A DNA stretch of 59,041 nucleotides, taken from positions 1 to 59,041 of the forward strand of contig NZ_JAEVHM010000017.1 in the NCBI RefSeq assembly GCF_016802865.1, in the 5' to 3' direction. The notes under the pieces are model-generated. The model worked only from the letters and a program-made list of their open reading frames with translations. It was not told the origin of the DNA and made no database searches. The translations under genes were made by a program, and so were the position numbers. Of this stretch, positions 10,280 to 19,433 are shown one piece after another (the first letter of the stretch is position 1; each line of letters opens with the position of its first letter). This DNA comes from Micromonospora parastrephiae. Lineage in GTDB: Bacteria > Actinomycetota > Actinomycetes > Mycobacteriales > Micromonosporaceae.

Positions 10280-11416
10280 TCAGCGGAGGCTGGCGAAGAA
10301 CTCGCGGAGGTCGGCGACCAGGACATCGGTGGTCTGGTGGGCGGCGTAGTGGCCCCCGACGTCCCCGTGCCCCTCGACATCGGTCCGGTACGCGGTCCAG
10401 CGGACGATGTTCGCGTGGTCCCGCTCGGCGAATCGGCGGATCGACTGGAAGTCGCCGGGGAACATGGCCAGCGCGGTTGGCGCCGTGGTCGGCTCGGTCG
10501 ACGACTCGTCGGCGTGGGCGTCCTCCCAGTAGAACCGGATCGCCGAGGCGGCAGTGCCGGTGAACCAGTACAGCGCCACGTTGCCCAGGATGAAGTCCGC
10601 GTCCAGGCCCTCGTCGAAGAGTTGGGCGTTCCAGGCCAGCAGCCCGACCGGCGAGTCCGCCAGCGCGAACGCGAGGGTCTGCGGCTGCTGGCTGTGCACC
10701 TGGTTGAAGGAGAACTTGTTCTCGTAGAACCACTGGAGGTGCTTGAGCGCCGCCTGGTCCGCCTCGGACAGCCCGGCGAACTCGGCCGGGTCGCCGGAGG
10801 GGAACGAGAAGAGCTGGGTGACGTGTACGCCCAGCACGTGTTCCCGGTCGATCCGGCCCAGCTCCGGCGCGACCATCGAGCCCACGTCGTTGCCGCCCGC
10901 GCCGTAGCTGTCGTACCCCAGTCGGTTCATCAGTTCCGCCCAGGCGCGGGCGGTGCGGTGTCGGTTCCAGCCGGTGCTGCGGGTCGGGCCGGAGAACCCG
11001 AAGCCGGGCAGCGACGGAACGACCAGGTGGAAGGCCGGCGCGTCCGGGTCGGTCGGCTCGGTGAGCGGGGCGATCACGTCGAGGTACTCCAGCACCGAGC
11101 CGGGCCAGCCGTGGGTGAGCACCAGCGGGGTGGCGTCCGGCCGGGACGACCGGACGTGCAGGAAGTGGATCTGCGCACCGTCGATCTCGGTGACGAACTG
11201 TGGGTGGGCGTTCAGCCGGGCCTCGACGGCCCTCCAGTCGAACCCGTCGCGCCACCGGTCGGCGAGGGCGCGCACGCGGTCGGTGCTCATCCCGTACGCG
11301 TCGCCGACTCCCGGCAGGTCGGCGGGCCAGATCGTGCGCTCCAGTCGGGCGGCCAGGTCGTCGAGGGCGGTCTGCGGGATCTCGACGCGGAACGGGCGGA
11401 TCTCGGTGCCAGTCAT
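10280..11416 (-). CDS. Epoxide hydrolase (alpha/beta hydrolase fold)
   Basis: A 378-residue epoxide hydrolase with the N-terminal microsomal-type lid domain (residues 1-95) and an alpha/beta-hydrolase core. The oxyanion motif HGWPGS starts at 102, the nucleophile Asp177 lies in GGNDVGS, and the catalytic His356 in GGHYAAH. The reaction is opening of an epoxide to a vicinal diol; the natural substrate is unknown. It diverges from a TetR regulator at 11501, and two near-identical 15-bp dyads lie in the 84-bp gap. The gene is therefore probably repressed by that TetR protein and induced by a xenobiotic or lipid epoxide. Confidence 0.88.
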   Translation of the reverse strand: MTGTEIRPFRVEIPQTALDDLAARLERTIWPADLPGVGDAYGMSTDRVRALADRWRDGFDWRAVEARLNAHPQFVTEIDGAQIHFLHVRSSRPDATPLVLTHGWPGSVLEYLDVIAPLTEPTDPDAPAFHLVVPSLPGFGFSGPTRSTGWNRHRTARAWAELMNRLGYDSYGAGGNDVGSMVAPELGRIDREHVLGVHVTQLFSFPSGDPAEFAGLSEADQAALKHLQWFYENKFSFNQVHSQQPQTLAFALADSPVGLLAWNAQLFDEGLDADFILGNVALYWFTGTAASAIRFYWEDAHADESSTEPTTAPTALAMFPGDFQSIRRFAERDHANIVRWTAYRTDVEGHGDVGGHYAAHQTTDVLVADLREFFASLR

Positions 11417-11434
11417 GCGGGACTCCTTCGGAAC

Positions 11435-11449
11435 GGAATGTTTCGTTCT
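11435..11449. promoter_or_regulatory. Putative TetR operator, copy 1
   Basis: GGAATG-TTT-CGTTCT is an imperfect dyad that matches copy 2 at 11469-11483 in 11 of 15 positions. It lies 19 bases upstream of the epoxide hydrolase start. Confidence 0.6.
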
Positions 11450-11468
11450 GCATTGAGACTAGCAGACC

Positions 11469-11483
11469 GGAACGATCCGTTCC
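11469..11483. promoter_or_regulatory. Putative TetR operator, copy 2
   Basis: GGAACG-ATC-CGTTCC has perfect 6-bp arms. It is 34 bp from copy 1, about three helical turns, and 17 bases upstream of the TetR start, so one protein could repress both divergent genes. Confidence 0.65.
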
Positions 11484-11500
11484 ACTGTTAGTCTGAGGTC

Positions 11501-12145
11501 ATGTCGACTCCACCCGCGAAGACGCTGGCCGGCCGCCGTGCCCAGGCCGCCCGCAACGACGAGGTGATCCTCGAAGCCGCCCGCGCCGTCTTCCTCGACG
11601 ACCCGAAGGCCCCGATCGCCGCCGTCGCCGAACGCGCCGGCGTCGGCATCAGCGCCCTCTATCGGAGGTACGCGGGCAAGGAGGATCTGCTGCGCCAGCT
11701 CTGCCACGACGGGCTGCGTCGCTACATCGCCGAGGCGGAGGCGGCGCTCGCCGAGCCGGACGACTGGACCGCGTTCAACCGGTTCCTGGGCCGCGTGGTC
11801 GATGCCGACGTGCACTCGCTCACCGTCCACCTTGCCGGCACCTTCACCCCGACCGAGGAAATGGGTCGGGATGCCATGCGCGCCAACGAGCTGGCCGCCG
11901 CGCTCGTCGACCGGGCTCACGCCAGCGGGCGGCTGCGCCCCGACGCGGTCGCACAGGATCTGGGGCTGTTGCTGGAGGCGTGCGCCGCGGTGCGCGTACC
12001 CGATCCGGAGCGGACCGGCCAGCTGCGCCGCCGGCAGCTCGCGGTGTTGCTGGCCGGCCTGTCGACGGTGCCGGACGCCGACCCGCTGCCCGGCCCACCC
12101 CCGGCGGCCGGGGAGTTCGACTGGCGGTGGCGGCACCGGGCGTGA
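11501..12145 (+). CDS. TetR-family transcriptional regulator
   Basis: A 214-residue repressor. The N-terminal TetR DNA-binding domain (about residues 15-65) contains ILEAARAVFLDD, the helix-turn-helix AVAERAGVGISALYRRYAGK and the KEDLL exit. The C-terminal ligand domain (about 75-200) ends in a Pro-rich tail. It is divergent from the epoxide hydrolase and shares a short gap with two copies of a GGAAYG-N3-CGTTCY dyad, so autoregulation and control of the hydrolase are likely. The ligand is unknown; an epoxide or related hydrophobic compound is a reasonable guess. Confidence 0.88.
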   Translation: MSTPPAKTLAGRRAQAARNDEVILEAARAVFLDDPKAPIAAVAERAGVGISALYRRYAGKEDLLRQLCHDGLRRYIAEAEAALAEPDDWTAFNRFLGRVVDADVHSLTVHLAGTFTPTEEMGRDAMRANELAAALVDRAHASGRLRPDAVAQDLGLLLEACAAVRVPDPERTGQLRRRQLAVLLAGLSTVPDADPLPGPPPAAGEFDWRWRHRA

Positions 12146-12163
12146 TGGGCGCCACAGGCTAAG

Positions 12164-12184
12164 GTTGAGTGGAATACGCTCAAC
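12164..12184. promoter_or_regulatory. HAIR operator for HspR (clpB)
   Basis: GTTGAGT-N7-GCTCAAC has perfect complementary arms and the 7-base spacing of the HAIR consensus. It lies 47 bases upstream of the clpB start. clpB is a known HspR target in Streptomyces and Mycobacterium. Confidence 0.82.
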
Positions 12185-12230
12185 TCTGGTTGTGTCCAAC
12201 CCAATGGACAACGCCGATCCGGGGGAGCCC

Positions 12231-14822
12231 ATGAACACCGAAAGACTCACCACCAAGAGCCGCGAGACCATCACCGGTGCCGTCGCGCTGGCCAACCAGC
12301 GTGGCCACGCCACCGTGGAGCCCTGGCACCTGCTGCTGTCCCTGCTGGACACCGACGGCTCGACCGCCGCCGGCCTGCTGCGCGCCGTCGGGGCCGATCC
12401 CGCCGAGCTGCGCCGGGCCGCCCAGCGGGCGGTCGACGCCCTGCCGGCGGCACGGGGTTCCAGCATCGCCGAGCCCACCCTGGCCCGGGAGTTCGTCAAC
12501 GCCATCGGCGCCGCCGAGCAGATCGCCCGGCCGCTGGGCGACGAGTACACGTCCACCGAGCACCTGCTCGCCGGCCTGGCCCGGGTGGGCGGCGGCGTGT
12601 CCGCCGCACTGAAGTCGGCCGGTGCCACCGAGGAGGCCCTGGTCGCCGCCTTCCCGACCGTCCGGGGCGGGGACCGGCGGGTCACCACCGCCGACCCGGA
12701 GCAGACCTACCAGGCCCTCACCAAGTACGGCGTCGACCTCACCGCCAGCGCCCGCGACGGCAAGATCGACCCGGTGATCGGTCGGGACTCGGAGATTCGC
12801 CGGGTCATCCAGGTGCTCTCCCGGCGTACCAAGAACAACCCGGTGCTGATCGGCGAGCCCGGCGTCGGCAAGACCGCGATCGTGGAGGGCCTCGCCCAGC
12901 GGATCGTGGCCGGCGACGTGCCCGAATCACTGCGCGACAAGAAGCTGGTCTCGTTGGACCTCGGCGCGATGGTCGCCGGCGCCCAGTACCGGGGCCAGTT
13001 CGAGGAGCGGCTGAAGTCCGTCCTGGAGGAGATCAAGAACTCCAACGGGCAGGTCATCACGTTCCTCGACGAGCTGCACACCGTCGTCGGCGCCGGCAAG
13101 GGCGAGGGTTCGATGGATGCCGGCAACATGCTCAAGCCGATGCTCGCCCGTGGTGAGCTGCGGATGGTCGGCGCCACCACGCTGGACGAGTACCGCGAGC
13201 ACATCGAGAAGGACCCGGCGCTGGAGCGACGTTTCCAGCCGGTGCTGGTCGGCGAGCCGACCATCGAGGACACCATCGGCATCCTGCGTGGGCTCAAGGA
13301 GCGCTACGAGGTGCACCACGGCGTACGGATCACCGACGCCGCGCTGGTCGCCGCGGCCACCCTCTCCGACCGCTACATCACCGACCGTTTCCTGCCGGAC
13401 AAGGCGATCGACCTGGTCGACGAGTCCGCGTCCCGGCTGCGGATGGAGATCGACTCCCGGCCGGTCGAGGTCGACGAGATCGAGCGGGCGGTCCGCCGGC
13501 TGGAAATCGAGGAGATGGCGCTGGCCAAGGAGCCGGACGCCGCCTCCGCCGAGCGGCTGGAGCGGTTGCGCAAGGAGTTGGCCGACAAGCGCGAGCAGCT
13601 CACCGTGCTCTCCGAGCGGTGGCAGACGGAGAAGAGCCACATCACCAAGCTCTCCACCGCCAAGGAGGAGCTGGAGCGCCTCGGCGGCGAGGCCGAGCGG
13701 GCCGAGCGCGACGGGGAGTTGGAGCGCGCCGCCGAGCTGCGCTACGGCCGGATCCCCGCGCTGAAGGTCGAGCTGAAGCAGGCCGAGGAGGAACTGGCCC
13801 GGCTCCAGGCCGACGGCGCGATGCTCAAGGAGGAGGTCGGCGCGGACGACATCGCCGCGGTCGTCGCCTCCTGGACGGGCATCCCGGCCGGCCGACTGCT
13901 GGAGGGTGAGACGGCGAAGCTGCTGCGGATGGAGGAGTCGCTGGGCGGCCGGGTGGTCGGCCAGACCGAGGCGGTCGGTGCCGTCTCCGACGCGGTACGC
14001 CGGGCGCGGGCGGGTGTCGCCGACCCGGACCGGCCGACCGGCAGCTTCCTCTTCCTCGGCCCGACCGGTGTCGGCAAGACCGAGCTGGCGAAGGCGCTCG
14101 CCGAGTTCCTCTTCGACGACGAGCGGGCGATGGTCCGCATCGACATGAGCGAGTACGGCGAGAAGCACTCCGTCGCCCGCCTGGTCGGTGCTCCGCCCGG
14201 GTACGTCGGCTACGAGGAGGGCGGGCAGCTCACCGAGGCGGTGCGTCGCCGGCCGTACTCGGTGATCCTGCTGGACGAGGTGGAGAAGGCGCACCCGGAC
14301 GTCTTCGACGTGCTGCTCCAGGTGCTCGACGACGGTCGGCTCACCGACGGCCAGGGTCGCACGGTGGACTTCCGCAACGCGATCCTGATCCTCACCTCCA
14401 ACCTCGGGTCGTCGGTGATCAGCGACCTGACGCTGGCCGAGGAGCAGCGCCGGGAGGGCGTACTCGCCGTGGTCCGGTCGCACTTCAAGCCCGAGTTCCT
14501 CAACCGGCTGGACGACATCGTGGTCTTCGCCTCGCTGCGGGGGGACGACCTGCGTTCCATCGTGGACATCCAGCTGGACCGGATGCGACGGCGGTTGGCC
14601 GACCGCAGGCTCGGCCTGGAGATCACCGACGCCGCTCGGGGCTGGCTGGCCGAGCACGGCTACGACCCGATCTACGGTGCCCGCCCGCTGCGCCGCCTGG
14701 TCCAGACCGCGATCGGTGACCAGTTGGCCAAGTCCCTGCTGAGCGGATCGATCCGAGACGGCGACACGGTGAAGACGGACCTGGACCCCAACACCAACAC
14801 CCTGACGGTGACCCCGGCCTGA
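12231..14822 (+). CDS. clpB: ATP-dependent disaggregase ClpB
   Basis: A hexameric AAA+ disaggregase of 863 residues, full length for the family. In order it has the Clp N-domain (1-145, [11 protein letters not shown]), AAA-1 with Walker A GEPGVGKT and VITFLDELH, the coiled-coil middle domain ([11 protein letters not shown], around residues 400-520) that marks ClpB rather than ClpC, and AAA-2 with Walker A GPTGVGKT and the sensor region. It works with DnaK/DnaJ/GrpE to rescue aggregated proteins. ATG 12231 has a GGGGGAG ribosome-binding site, and a HAIR operator lies upstream, placing it in the HspR regulon with the dnaK operon. A perfect 21-bp inverted repeat follows the stop. Confidence 0.97.
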   Translation: MNTERLTTKSRETITGAVALANQRGHATVEPWHLLLSLLDTDGSTAAGLLRAVGADPAELRRAAQRAVDALPAARGSSIAEPTLAREFVNAIGAAEQIARPLGDEYTSTEHLLAGLARVGGGVSAALKSAGATEEALVAAFPTVRGGDRRVTTADPEQTYQALTKYGVDLTASARDGKIDPVIGRDSEIRRVIQVLSRRTKNNPVLIGEPGVGKTAIVEGLAQRIVAGDVPESLRDKKLVSLDLGAMVAGAQYRGQFEERLKSVLEEIKNSNGQVITFLDELHTVVGAGKGEGSMDAGNMLKPMLARGELRMVGATTLDEYREHIEKDPALERRFQPVLVGEPTIEDTIGILRGLKERYEVHHGVRITDAALVAAATLSDRYITDRFLPDKAIDLVDESASRLRMEIDSRPVEVDEIERAVRRLEIEEMALAKEPDAASAERLERLRKELADKREQLTVLSERWQTEKSHITKLSTAKEELERLGGEAERAERDGELERAAELRYGRIPALKVELKQAEEELARLQADGAMLKEEVGADDIAAVVASWTGIPAGRLLEGETAKLLRMEESLGGRVVGQTEAVGAVSDAVRRARAGVADPDRPTGSFLFLGPTGVGKTELAKALAEFLFDDERAMVRIDMSEYGEKHSVARLVGAPPGYVGYEEGGQLTEAVRRRPYSVILLDEVEKAHPDVFDVLLQVLDDGRLTDGQGRTVDFRNAILILTSNLGSSVISDLTLAEEQRREGVLAVVRSHFKPEFLNRLDDIVVFASLRGDDLRSIVDIQLDRMRRRLADRRLGLEITDAARGWLAEHGYDPIYGARPLRRLVQTAIGDQLAKSLLSGSIRDGDTVKTDLDPNTNTLTVTPA

Positions 14823-14846
14823 CCGGGCCACCCGGCCTGATCGCGG

Positions 14847-14902
14847 TGATCAAGAGGTTTGCGTCATCGGGATGTCTTCCCATGACGCAAACCTCTTGAT
14901 CA
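14847..14902. repeat. Palindromic element, variant B, after clpB
   Basis: Perfect 21-bp arms (14847-14867 and 14882-14902) starting TGATCAAGAGGTTTGCGTCA, with a 14-base loop. It begins 24 bases after the clpB stop. The outer bases (TTGATCA-AGAGGTT) resemble the 61-bp family (TTGATCA-TGAAGTT) at 29642, 30741 and 52414. It probably acts as a terminator and may be a related dispersed element. Confidence 0.85.
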
Positions 14903-14941
14903 ACAGGGTGAGAGGTGGGCGGGCGGGGAAAGGGTGAGGAC

Positions 14942-15322
14942 ATGTTCGGGATGCGCAAGGCGTGGGAGCGAGAACTGGGTGCGGCCGTCGACGAGTTGGC
15001 GGGGGCCGACACGCTCGCCTTCGGCGGGGTTGGCATCGCCGGCACGCTGCTGCCGGTGACCGAGGCGTACCACCGGGTCGAGGCCGCCCTCACCGACCAC
15101 CCCGAGGAGGTACGCCGGCAGCTCGACCGCGTGCTGGCCAAGGGTTCACCCGCCGGCCGGGCGTACGCGGCCACGCTGCTGGAACGGATCGATCCCGCGG
15201 CGGCCCGAGCGGCGTGGACGTCGCTGCGGGACGACCCGACCGAGTTCACCACCTTCGTCGGCTGCGTGATGGGTCGCGAAACCCTCGGGAACTACGCCAA
15301 CCAGCGCCTCGCCGCAGCATGA
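14942..15322 (+). CDS. Conserved hypothetical protein, 126 aa
   Basis: A soluble, helical, Ala-rich protein of 126 residues with no recognised domain. The ATG at 14942 has an AGGGTGAGG ribosome-binding site, which supports it over a slightly longer frame. Visible features are an N-terminal WERELGAAVDEL helix and repeated amphipathic helices reminiscent of a small HEAT-like or helical-bundle fold. It lies between the clpB hairpin and small membrane-protein genes. Function unknown. Confidence 0.65.
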   Translation: MFGMRKAWERELGAAVDELAGADTLAFGGVGIAGTLLPVTEAYHRVEAALTDHPEEVRRQLDRVLAKGSPAGRAYAATLLERIDPAAARAAWTSLRDDPTEFTTFVGCVMGRETLGNYANQRLAAA

Positions 15323-15337
15323 TCCATCTGCCGGTCG

Positions 15338-15586
15338 GTGCCGCCCGATCGGTCCTGCCGATGGCCGACGACCCGCCGTACGTTGCGAGCCTTGAGTCCG
15401 CCCGCCGCCGCATCCCGTCCGCCCCGCCCCGCCACCGTGACCATCGCCTTCTGGCTGCAACTCGCCGTGGTGCTGGTCCTGCTCGGCCTGGCCGCGCTGA
15501 CGGTGGCCCAGGCGGTGCACTTCGACGGCCAGATCGACCGGGCGGTGCGACTGGTGCCGGACGGCGCATCCGACGATCCCCGCTAG
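15338..15586 (+). CDS. Small single-pass membrane protein
   Basis: A frame of up to 82 codons encoding one clear membrane helix (WLQLAVVLVLLGLAALTVA) and a short charged C-terminus. The start is uncertain. GTG 15338, TTG 15392 and GTG 15437 are in frame and none has a good ribosome-binding site; the last would give 49 residues starting just before the helix. It lies between two hypothetical genes. Function unknown. Confidence 0.4.
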   Translation: MPPDRSCRWPTTRRTLRALSPPAAASRPPRPATVTIAFWLQLAVVLVLLGLAALTVAQAVHFDGQIDRAVRLVPDGASDDPR

Positions 15587-15668
15587 CTGAGCTGTCGGCC
15601 ACAGCGCGGGCCTTCCCGGTGCCGAAGGTTGTTACCGTCTGCGCCGACGTACCTGGGGAGGTGGTCGG

Positions 15669-16260
15669 GTGGAAGCGCAGGTGACGTACCTGGTGGCGGC
15701 AGTTGCCGTACTCGCGGTGGTCGTCGTCGTGGTCGTCGCGCGCGCCCGGCGGGCGGCGACGGCACGGCCCGGCGGCCAGCCGGCCGAGGCGCCGCGCGGT
15801 GGCCCGCCACCGTCTGGCCCTGGGCGACCGCGTGCGGATCCGCCAACGGGAGTACGTCGTGAGCGGCACCATCCGCCTGGTCGAGGGGGACTGGAGCTGG
15901 GTGCAGCACCTGCTCGACGACGAGTCCGGCAGCCGACGCCGGCTCTCCGTGGAGGACGGTCCCGAACTGGAGCTGGTGCTCTGGACCGCCGAACCCGGTG
16001 CGACCGTCACCCCGGGCGCCCCGACCATCGACCTCGACGGCCGGCGTTACACCTGGTCCGAGACCGGGCAGGCGCGCTACACCGCCACCGGAGAGACCGA
16101 CCTGCCGTCGGCCGGGACGATGCGCTACCACGACTACCAGTCCGGTGGCGCCGCGCGGCTCTCCTTCGAGGCGTACGGCGAGGAGGGCTGGAGGGTGGCC
16201 CGTGGTGACCTGCTCGACCCCGCTGACCTGACGATCCGACCCGCCGCCGGGGAACACTGA
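15669..16260 (+). pseudogene. DUF4178 protein with N-terminal membrane helix, frameshifted
   Basis: Two frames together make one protein. Reading from GTG 15669 (ribosome-binding site GGGGAGG), the N-terminus is a membrane helix (VTYLVAAVAVLAVVVVVVV) followed by a basic, Pro-rich linker. From about 15800 the conserved domain continues in the +1 frame, with LGDRVRIRQREYVVSG, RLVEGDWSWVQHLLDD, VTPGAPTIDLDGRRYT and RYHDYQSGG, which are typical of DUF4178. One extra base (or two missing) near 15795-15801 explains the break. It is listed as a pseudogene because the sequence as given does not encode the whole protein, but a sequencing error is likely. Function of DUF4178 is unknown. Confidence 0.7.
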
Positions 16261-16349
16261 GCGGATCGGATGGGCGCGCCGGCCCGCCACGGCATGCCGG
16301 AGTGGCCGGTTGTCGATACGGTGTTGGCGCGATCTAGGGAAGGAGAATC

Positions 16350-17126
16350 GTGGTCGATACCCAGAGCACGCCGGCCCGTCAGCGGCCATCCATCGTGACG
16401 ATTTCCAGTTACCTGCTCTTCCTGTTCCTCGCGTGCCAGGTGATCAGCGTGATCATCACGCTCACCACCATCGGTAAGACGCGTGACGCGATCCGCGACG
16501 CGTACGCGGGCAGTTCCGTCGAGAACGCCGATCAGGTGGCGGACGTCTTCTTCGCCATCGGCATCGGCAGCGCCATCCTGCTGCTGCTCCTCGCGATTGT
16601 GCTGGGCGTGCTGGCCCTGTTCAACAACCAGGGCCGTAACGGATCCCGGATCACCACCTGGATCGTCGGCGGCATCCTGGTCTGCTGCACGGGTGGTGGC
16701 CTCATCAGTGGGGCGGCCGGCAGCTTCACCACCGGCGGGGACACCGCGGGCGGTCCGAGCGGCGAGGAGATCCAGCGCCGCATCGAGGATGCCATGCCAT
16801 CCTGGGCCACCCCGGTCAGCCTCCTGCTGGGCGTGGTCAGCCTGCTCGCGCTGCTCACGGCGCTGATTCTGCTGGCGCTGCCGAAGGCCAACGCGTTCTT
16901 CCGCAAGCCCGCCGCGGGCTGGGAGCCGCCGACCCCGGGGGCAAGCTACCCGGGCTACCCGCAGGCTCCGGGGCAGTCCGGCCAGCCGGGTTACCCGCCG
17001 ACCGGCGAGCCGGGCTACCCGTCGACGCCGGGACCGGAACAGCCGGGTAAGCCGCCGTCCAGTGCGGACCGGCCCGACGACACTCCGCCGGCCGACCGTC
17101 CCGGCACGACCCCGCCGTCGAGTTGA
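16350..17126 (+). CDS. Four-helix membrane protein with Pro/Gly-rich cytoplasmic tail
   Basis: A 258-residue membrane protein. Helices lie near residues 15-40, 70-95, 105-125 and 150-180, followed by a 75-residue tail rich in Pro, Gly, Tyr and Ser with PGYPQAPGQ-like repeats. The GTG start follows AGGGAAGGAG. The next gene at 17199 is a shorter paralogue with the same layout, so a local duplication is likely. No catalytic motif is visible. Actinobacterial proteins with this layout are usually left as hypothetical. Confidence 0.75.
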   Translation: MVDTQSTPARQRPSIVTISSYLLFLFLACQVISVIITLTTIGKTRDAIRDAYAGSSVENADQVADVFFAIGIGSAILLLLLAIVLGVLALFNNQGRNGSRITTWIVGGILVCCTGGGLISGAAGSFTTGGDTAGGPSGEEIQRRIEDAMPSWATPVSLLLGVVSLLALLTALILLALPKANAFFRKPAAGWEPPTPGASYPGYPQAPGQSGQPGYPPTGEPGYPSTPGPEQPGKPPSSADRPDDTPPADRPGTTPPSS

Positions 17127-17198
17127 CGGCTCGGTAAGCACGACGCCGACGATCCCTCCGAGTAGGTTGCAAGCCGACGCCTACCGGAGGGATTCGTC

Positions 17199-17849
17199 GT
17201 GTCGTACCCCGAATCGGCACCGGCCCGACGGCCCGCCGTGGTCCTGCTGGCCACGGCGGTGCTGTTGGTGATGGCGGTTGCCGCGCTCGCGTACACCGTC
17301 GTCGACCTGGCGGTGCTGGGGCGGACGGTCGACGCGTTCCGCTCGGCCGCCCGGGACACGTCGGCGAGCCCCCAGGAGATCGACGACGTGGTGACCGTGC
17401 TGCGGTTGTCCGCGGTGCTGTCGGCGGTGCTGGCGGCGATCTCCGCGGTCCTGCTGGCCGGCCTGGCCCTCGGGCTGCTGGCCGGCCGGCGCGGCGTTCG
17501 GGTGGCCACCTGGGTCGTCTGCGGGCTCGGTCTGCTCGCCGGCTGTTGCAGCGTGGCGGTGCTCGTCGGTGAGCGCGCCGCGCCGCTGCGGCTGGGCGAC
17601 GGCGAACGGTCCACCGCCGAGCTGCTGGGCCTGATCGCGGACGCGTACCCGTCATGGTGGATTCCGGTCAACGCCGGGCTTTCCGTGGGGCAGGGCCTCG
17701 GTTACCTTGTGGTAGCTACGCTGCTGGCGCTGCCGGCGGCGAACACCTGGTTCGGTCGGCACCGACTGTCGGCACCGACCGTGTCGTCCGCTCCGCCCGG
17801 GTTTCCGCCCGCCCCGTACCAGCCATCGTCCCCGTATCCGCCCAGGTGA
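17199..17849 (+). CDS. Four-helix membrane protein, paralogue of the 16350 gene
   Basis: A 216-residue membrane protein with the same plan as its upstream neighbour: a short cytoplasmic start, four hydrophobic segments, a loop with the shared phrase DAYPSWWIPV (compare DAMPSWATPV upstream) before the last helix, ALPAANTWFGRH (compare ALPKANAFFRK) after it, and a Pro-rich end. The shared positions show common descent. GTG 17199 is used. It lies 72 bp after the paralogue and nine bases before the SDR gene, so the three may be co-transcribed. Function unknown. Confidence 0.75.
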   Translation: MSYPESAPARRPAVVLLATAVLLVMAVAALAYTVVDLAVLGRTVDAFRSAARDTSASPQEIDDVVTVLRLSAVLSAVLAAISAVLLAGLALGLLAGRRGVRVATWVVCGLGLLAGCCSVAVLVGERAAPLRLGDGERSTAELLGLIADAYPSWWIPVNAGLSVGQGLGYLVVATLLALPAANTWFGRHRLSAPTVSSAPPGFPPAPYQPSSPYPPR

Positions 17850-17858
17850 GGACCGCCC

Positions 17859-18668
17859 GTGACGCTCGACCCCTCCACCGCCGAGCGACGGGCCCTGGTC
17901 ACCGGCGCCACCGCGGGCATCGGTGCGGCGTTCGCCCGACGGCTCGCCACCGACGGCTGGCACCTGGTGTTGGTCGCCCGCGACGCGGGCCGGCTGACCG
18001 AGCTGGCCGACGAGTTGGGATCCCGGCACGGCCGGGAGGTCGAGACGCTCTCGGCGGACCTGTCCACCGACGACGGCTGCGATGCCGTCGAGCAGCGCCT
18101 CAGCAGTGGTAGCCCGGTGCATCTGCTGGTCAACAACGCCGGCATCAGCCTGAACAAACCGTTCCTCCGTTCCACGGCGGAGGACGAGGCGCGTCTGCTG
18201 CGGCTCAACGTGCACGCGGTCATGCGGCTGACCCTCGCGGCGCTGCGGCGAATGACCGAACGGCGTGATGGGGCAGTGATAAATGTCTCTTCGGTCGCGG
18301 GATTCGGCGCGGTGATGCCGGGGTCGACCTACTCGGCCAGCAAGGCGTGGGTCACCAACTTCAGTGAGTCCGTAGGCCAGTCGGCGCGGCCGTTCGGCGT
18401 TCGGGTGATGGCACTCTGCCCCGGCTACACCCGCACCGAATTCCACCAGCGGGCCGGCATCAACATGTCGAAGACACCTGAGTGGATGTGGCTGAAAGCC
18501 GAGGATGTGGTCGACGAAGCGCTGCGTGACCTGGGCAAAGGCAAGTTGGTCAGCATTCCGGCGTGGAAGTACAAGGTGGCCGTCGCCGGTCTGCGGCACG
18601 CGCCGCGCCGGCTGCTCCAGGCGGTCGCCCGGGACACACGCGGCCGGATCGGTCGCGACGAGCGCTGA
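17859..18668 (+). CDS. Short-chain dehydrogenase/reductase
   Basis: An NAD(P)-dependent oxidoreductase of the classical SDR type, 269 residues. The cofactor motif TGATAGIG is near residue 15, NNAG near 92, the catalytic Ser in INVSSVAG, and the catalytic YSASK near 153. The C-terminus (WKYKVAVAGLRHAPRRLLQ) is typical of actinobacterial SDRs sometimes linked to lipid metabolism. GTG start, nine bases after the preceding membrane gene. The substrate cannot be deduced. Confidence 0.85.
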   Translation: MTLDPSTAERRALVTGATAGIGAAFARRLATDGWHLVLVARDAGRLTELADELGSRHGREVETLSADLSTDDGCDAVEQRLSSGSPVHLLVNNAGISLNKPFLRSTAEDEARLLRLNVHAVMRLTLAALRRMTERRDGAVINVSSVAGFGAVMPGSTYSASKAWVTNFSESVGQSARPFGVRVMALCPGYTRTEFHQRAGINMSKTPEWMWLKAEDVVDEALRDLGKGKLVSIPAWKYKVAVAGLRHAPRRLLQAVARDTRGRIGRDER

Positions 18669-18822
18669 GCCTCCACGGCCGTTCAGCCCTCGGGTGGCGT
18701 CGCCGCCACGTTGGCGCGCCGCAACCGGGCCGGTCGCTGAGCGTAGTCGAACATCGCCAGTCATCGGTCCCTCACCGGGCTGATCGGGGTGGGCCGTTCA
18801 CACGGCATCCAGACTTGCGCAG

Positions 18823-18828
18823 TAACCT
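18823..18828 (+). promoter_or_regulatory. -10 box of a probable leaderless pyrE transcript
   Basis: TAACCT lies eight bases upstream of the pyrE ATG, the spacing expected when transcription begins at the start codon. No ribosome-binding site precedes the ATG. Confidence 0.45.
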
Positions 18829-18836
18829 CTATCGCC

Positions 18837-19376
18837 ATGGGGGACCACGACGACCTGCGTAAATTCATTACCGACCTGGCTGTGGTCCACGGACGGGTCG
18901 TGCTGTCCTCGGGGCGCGAGGCAGACTGGTACGTCGATCTGCGACGTGTCACGCTCCATCACCAGGCTGCTCCGTTGGTCGGTCGGGTGTTGCTCGACCT
19001 CACCGCCGACTGGGAGTACGACGCCGTCGGCGGGCTCACCCTGGGCGCGGACCCTGTCGCGCTCTCGATGCTGCACGCCGCCGCTCCGACCGGCCGCGCT
19101 CTGGACGCCTTTGTAGTGCGCAAGGCGGGCAAGGCGCACGGTCTGCAGCGGCGGATCGAGGGACCGGAGGTGGCCGGCCGCCGGGTGTTGGCGGTGGAGG
19201 ACACGTCGACGACTGGCGGAAGTGTGTTGACCGCGGTCGAGGCGCTTCGTGAGGCCGAAGCCGAAGTCGTTGGCGTGGCGGTTATTGTTGATCGAGGTGC
19301 CGGCGACGCGGTGCGAGCCGCCGGATTGCCATACCGGGCGGCCTATACGTTGGCTGACCTCGGCCTTGTGGCGTAA
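18837..19376 (+). CDS. pyrE: Orotate phosphoribosyltransferase
   Basis: Converts orotate and PRPP to orotidine 5'-phosphate in pyrimidine synthesis; 179 residues. Family features are VVHGRVVLSSGREADWYVDL, the GGLTLGADPVA segment and the PRPP-binding loop VLAVEDTSTTGGS, in which the usual VVDDVxTTG reads VEDTSTTG as in other actinobacterial PyrE. ATG 18837 is preferred over an upstream frame start because the N-terminus then matches the family and a -10-like box sits eight bases upstream. Confidence 0.92.
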   Translation: MGDHDDLRKFITDLAVVHGRVVLSSGREADWYVDLRRVTLHHQAAPLVGRVLLDLTADWEYDAVGGLTLGADPVALSMLHAAAPTGRALDAFVVRKAGKAHGLQRRIEGPEVAGRRVLAVEDTSTTGGSVLTAVEALREAEAEVVGVAVIVDRGAGDAVRAAGLPYRAAYTLADLGLVA

Positions 19377-19433
19377 AAATTTGCCGATTCGGATCTGCTG
19401 ATATGCAGGCGGATCGATGCTGCTGGTGGAAGG

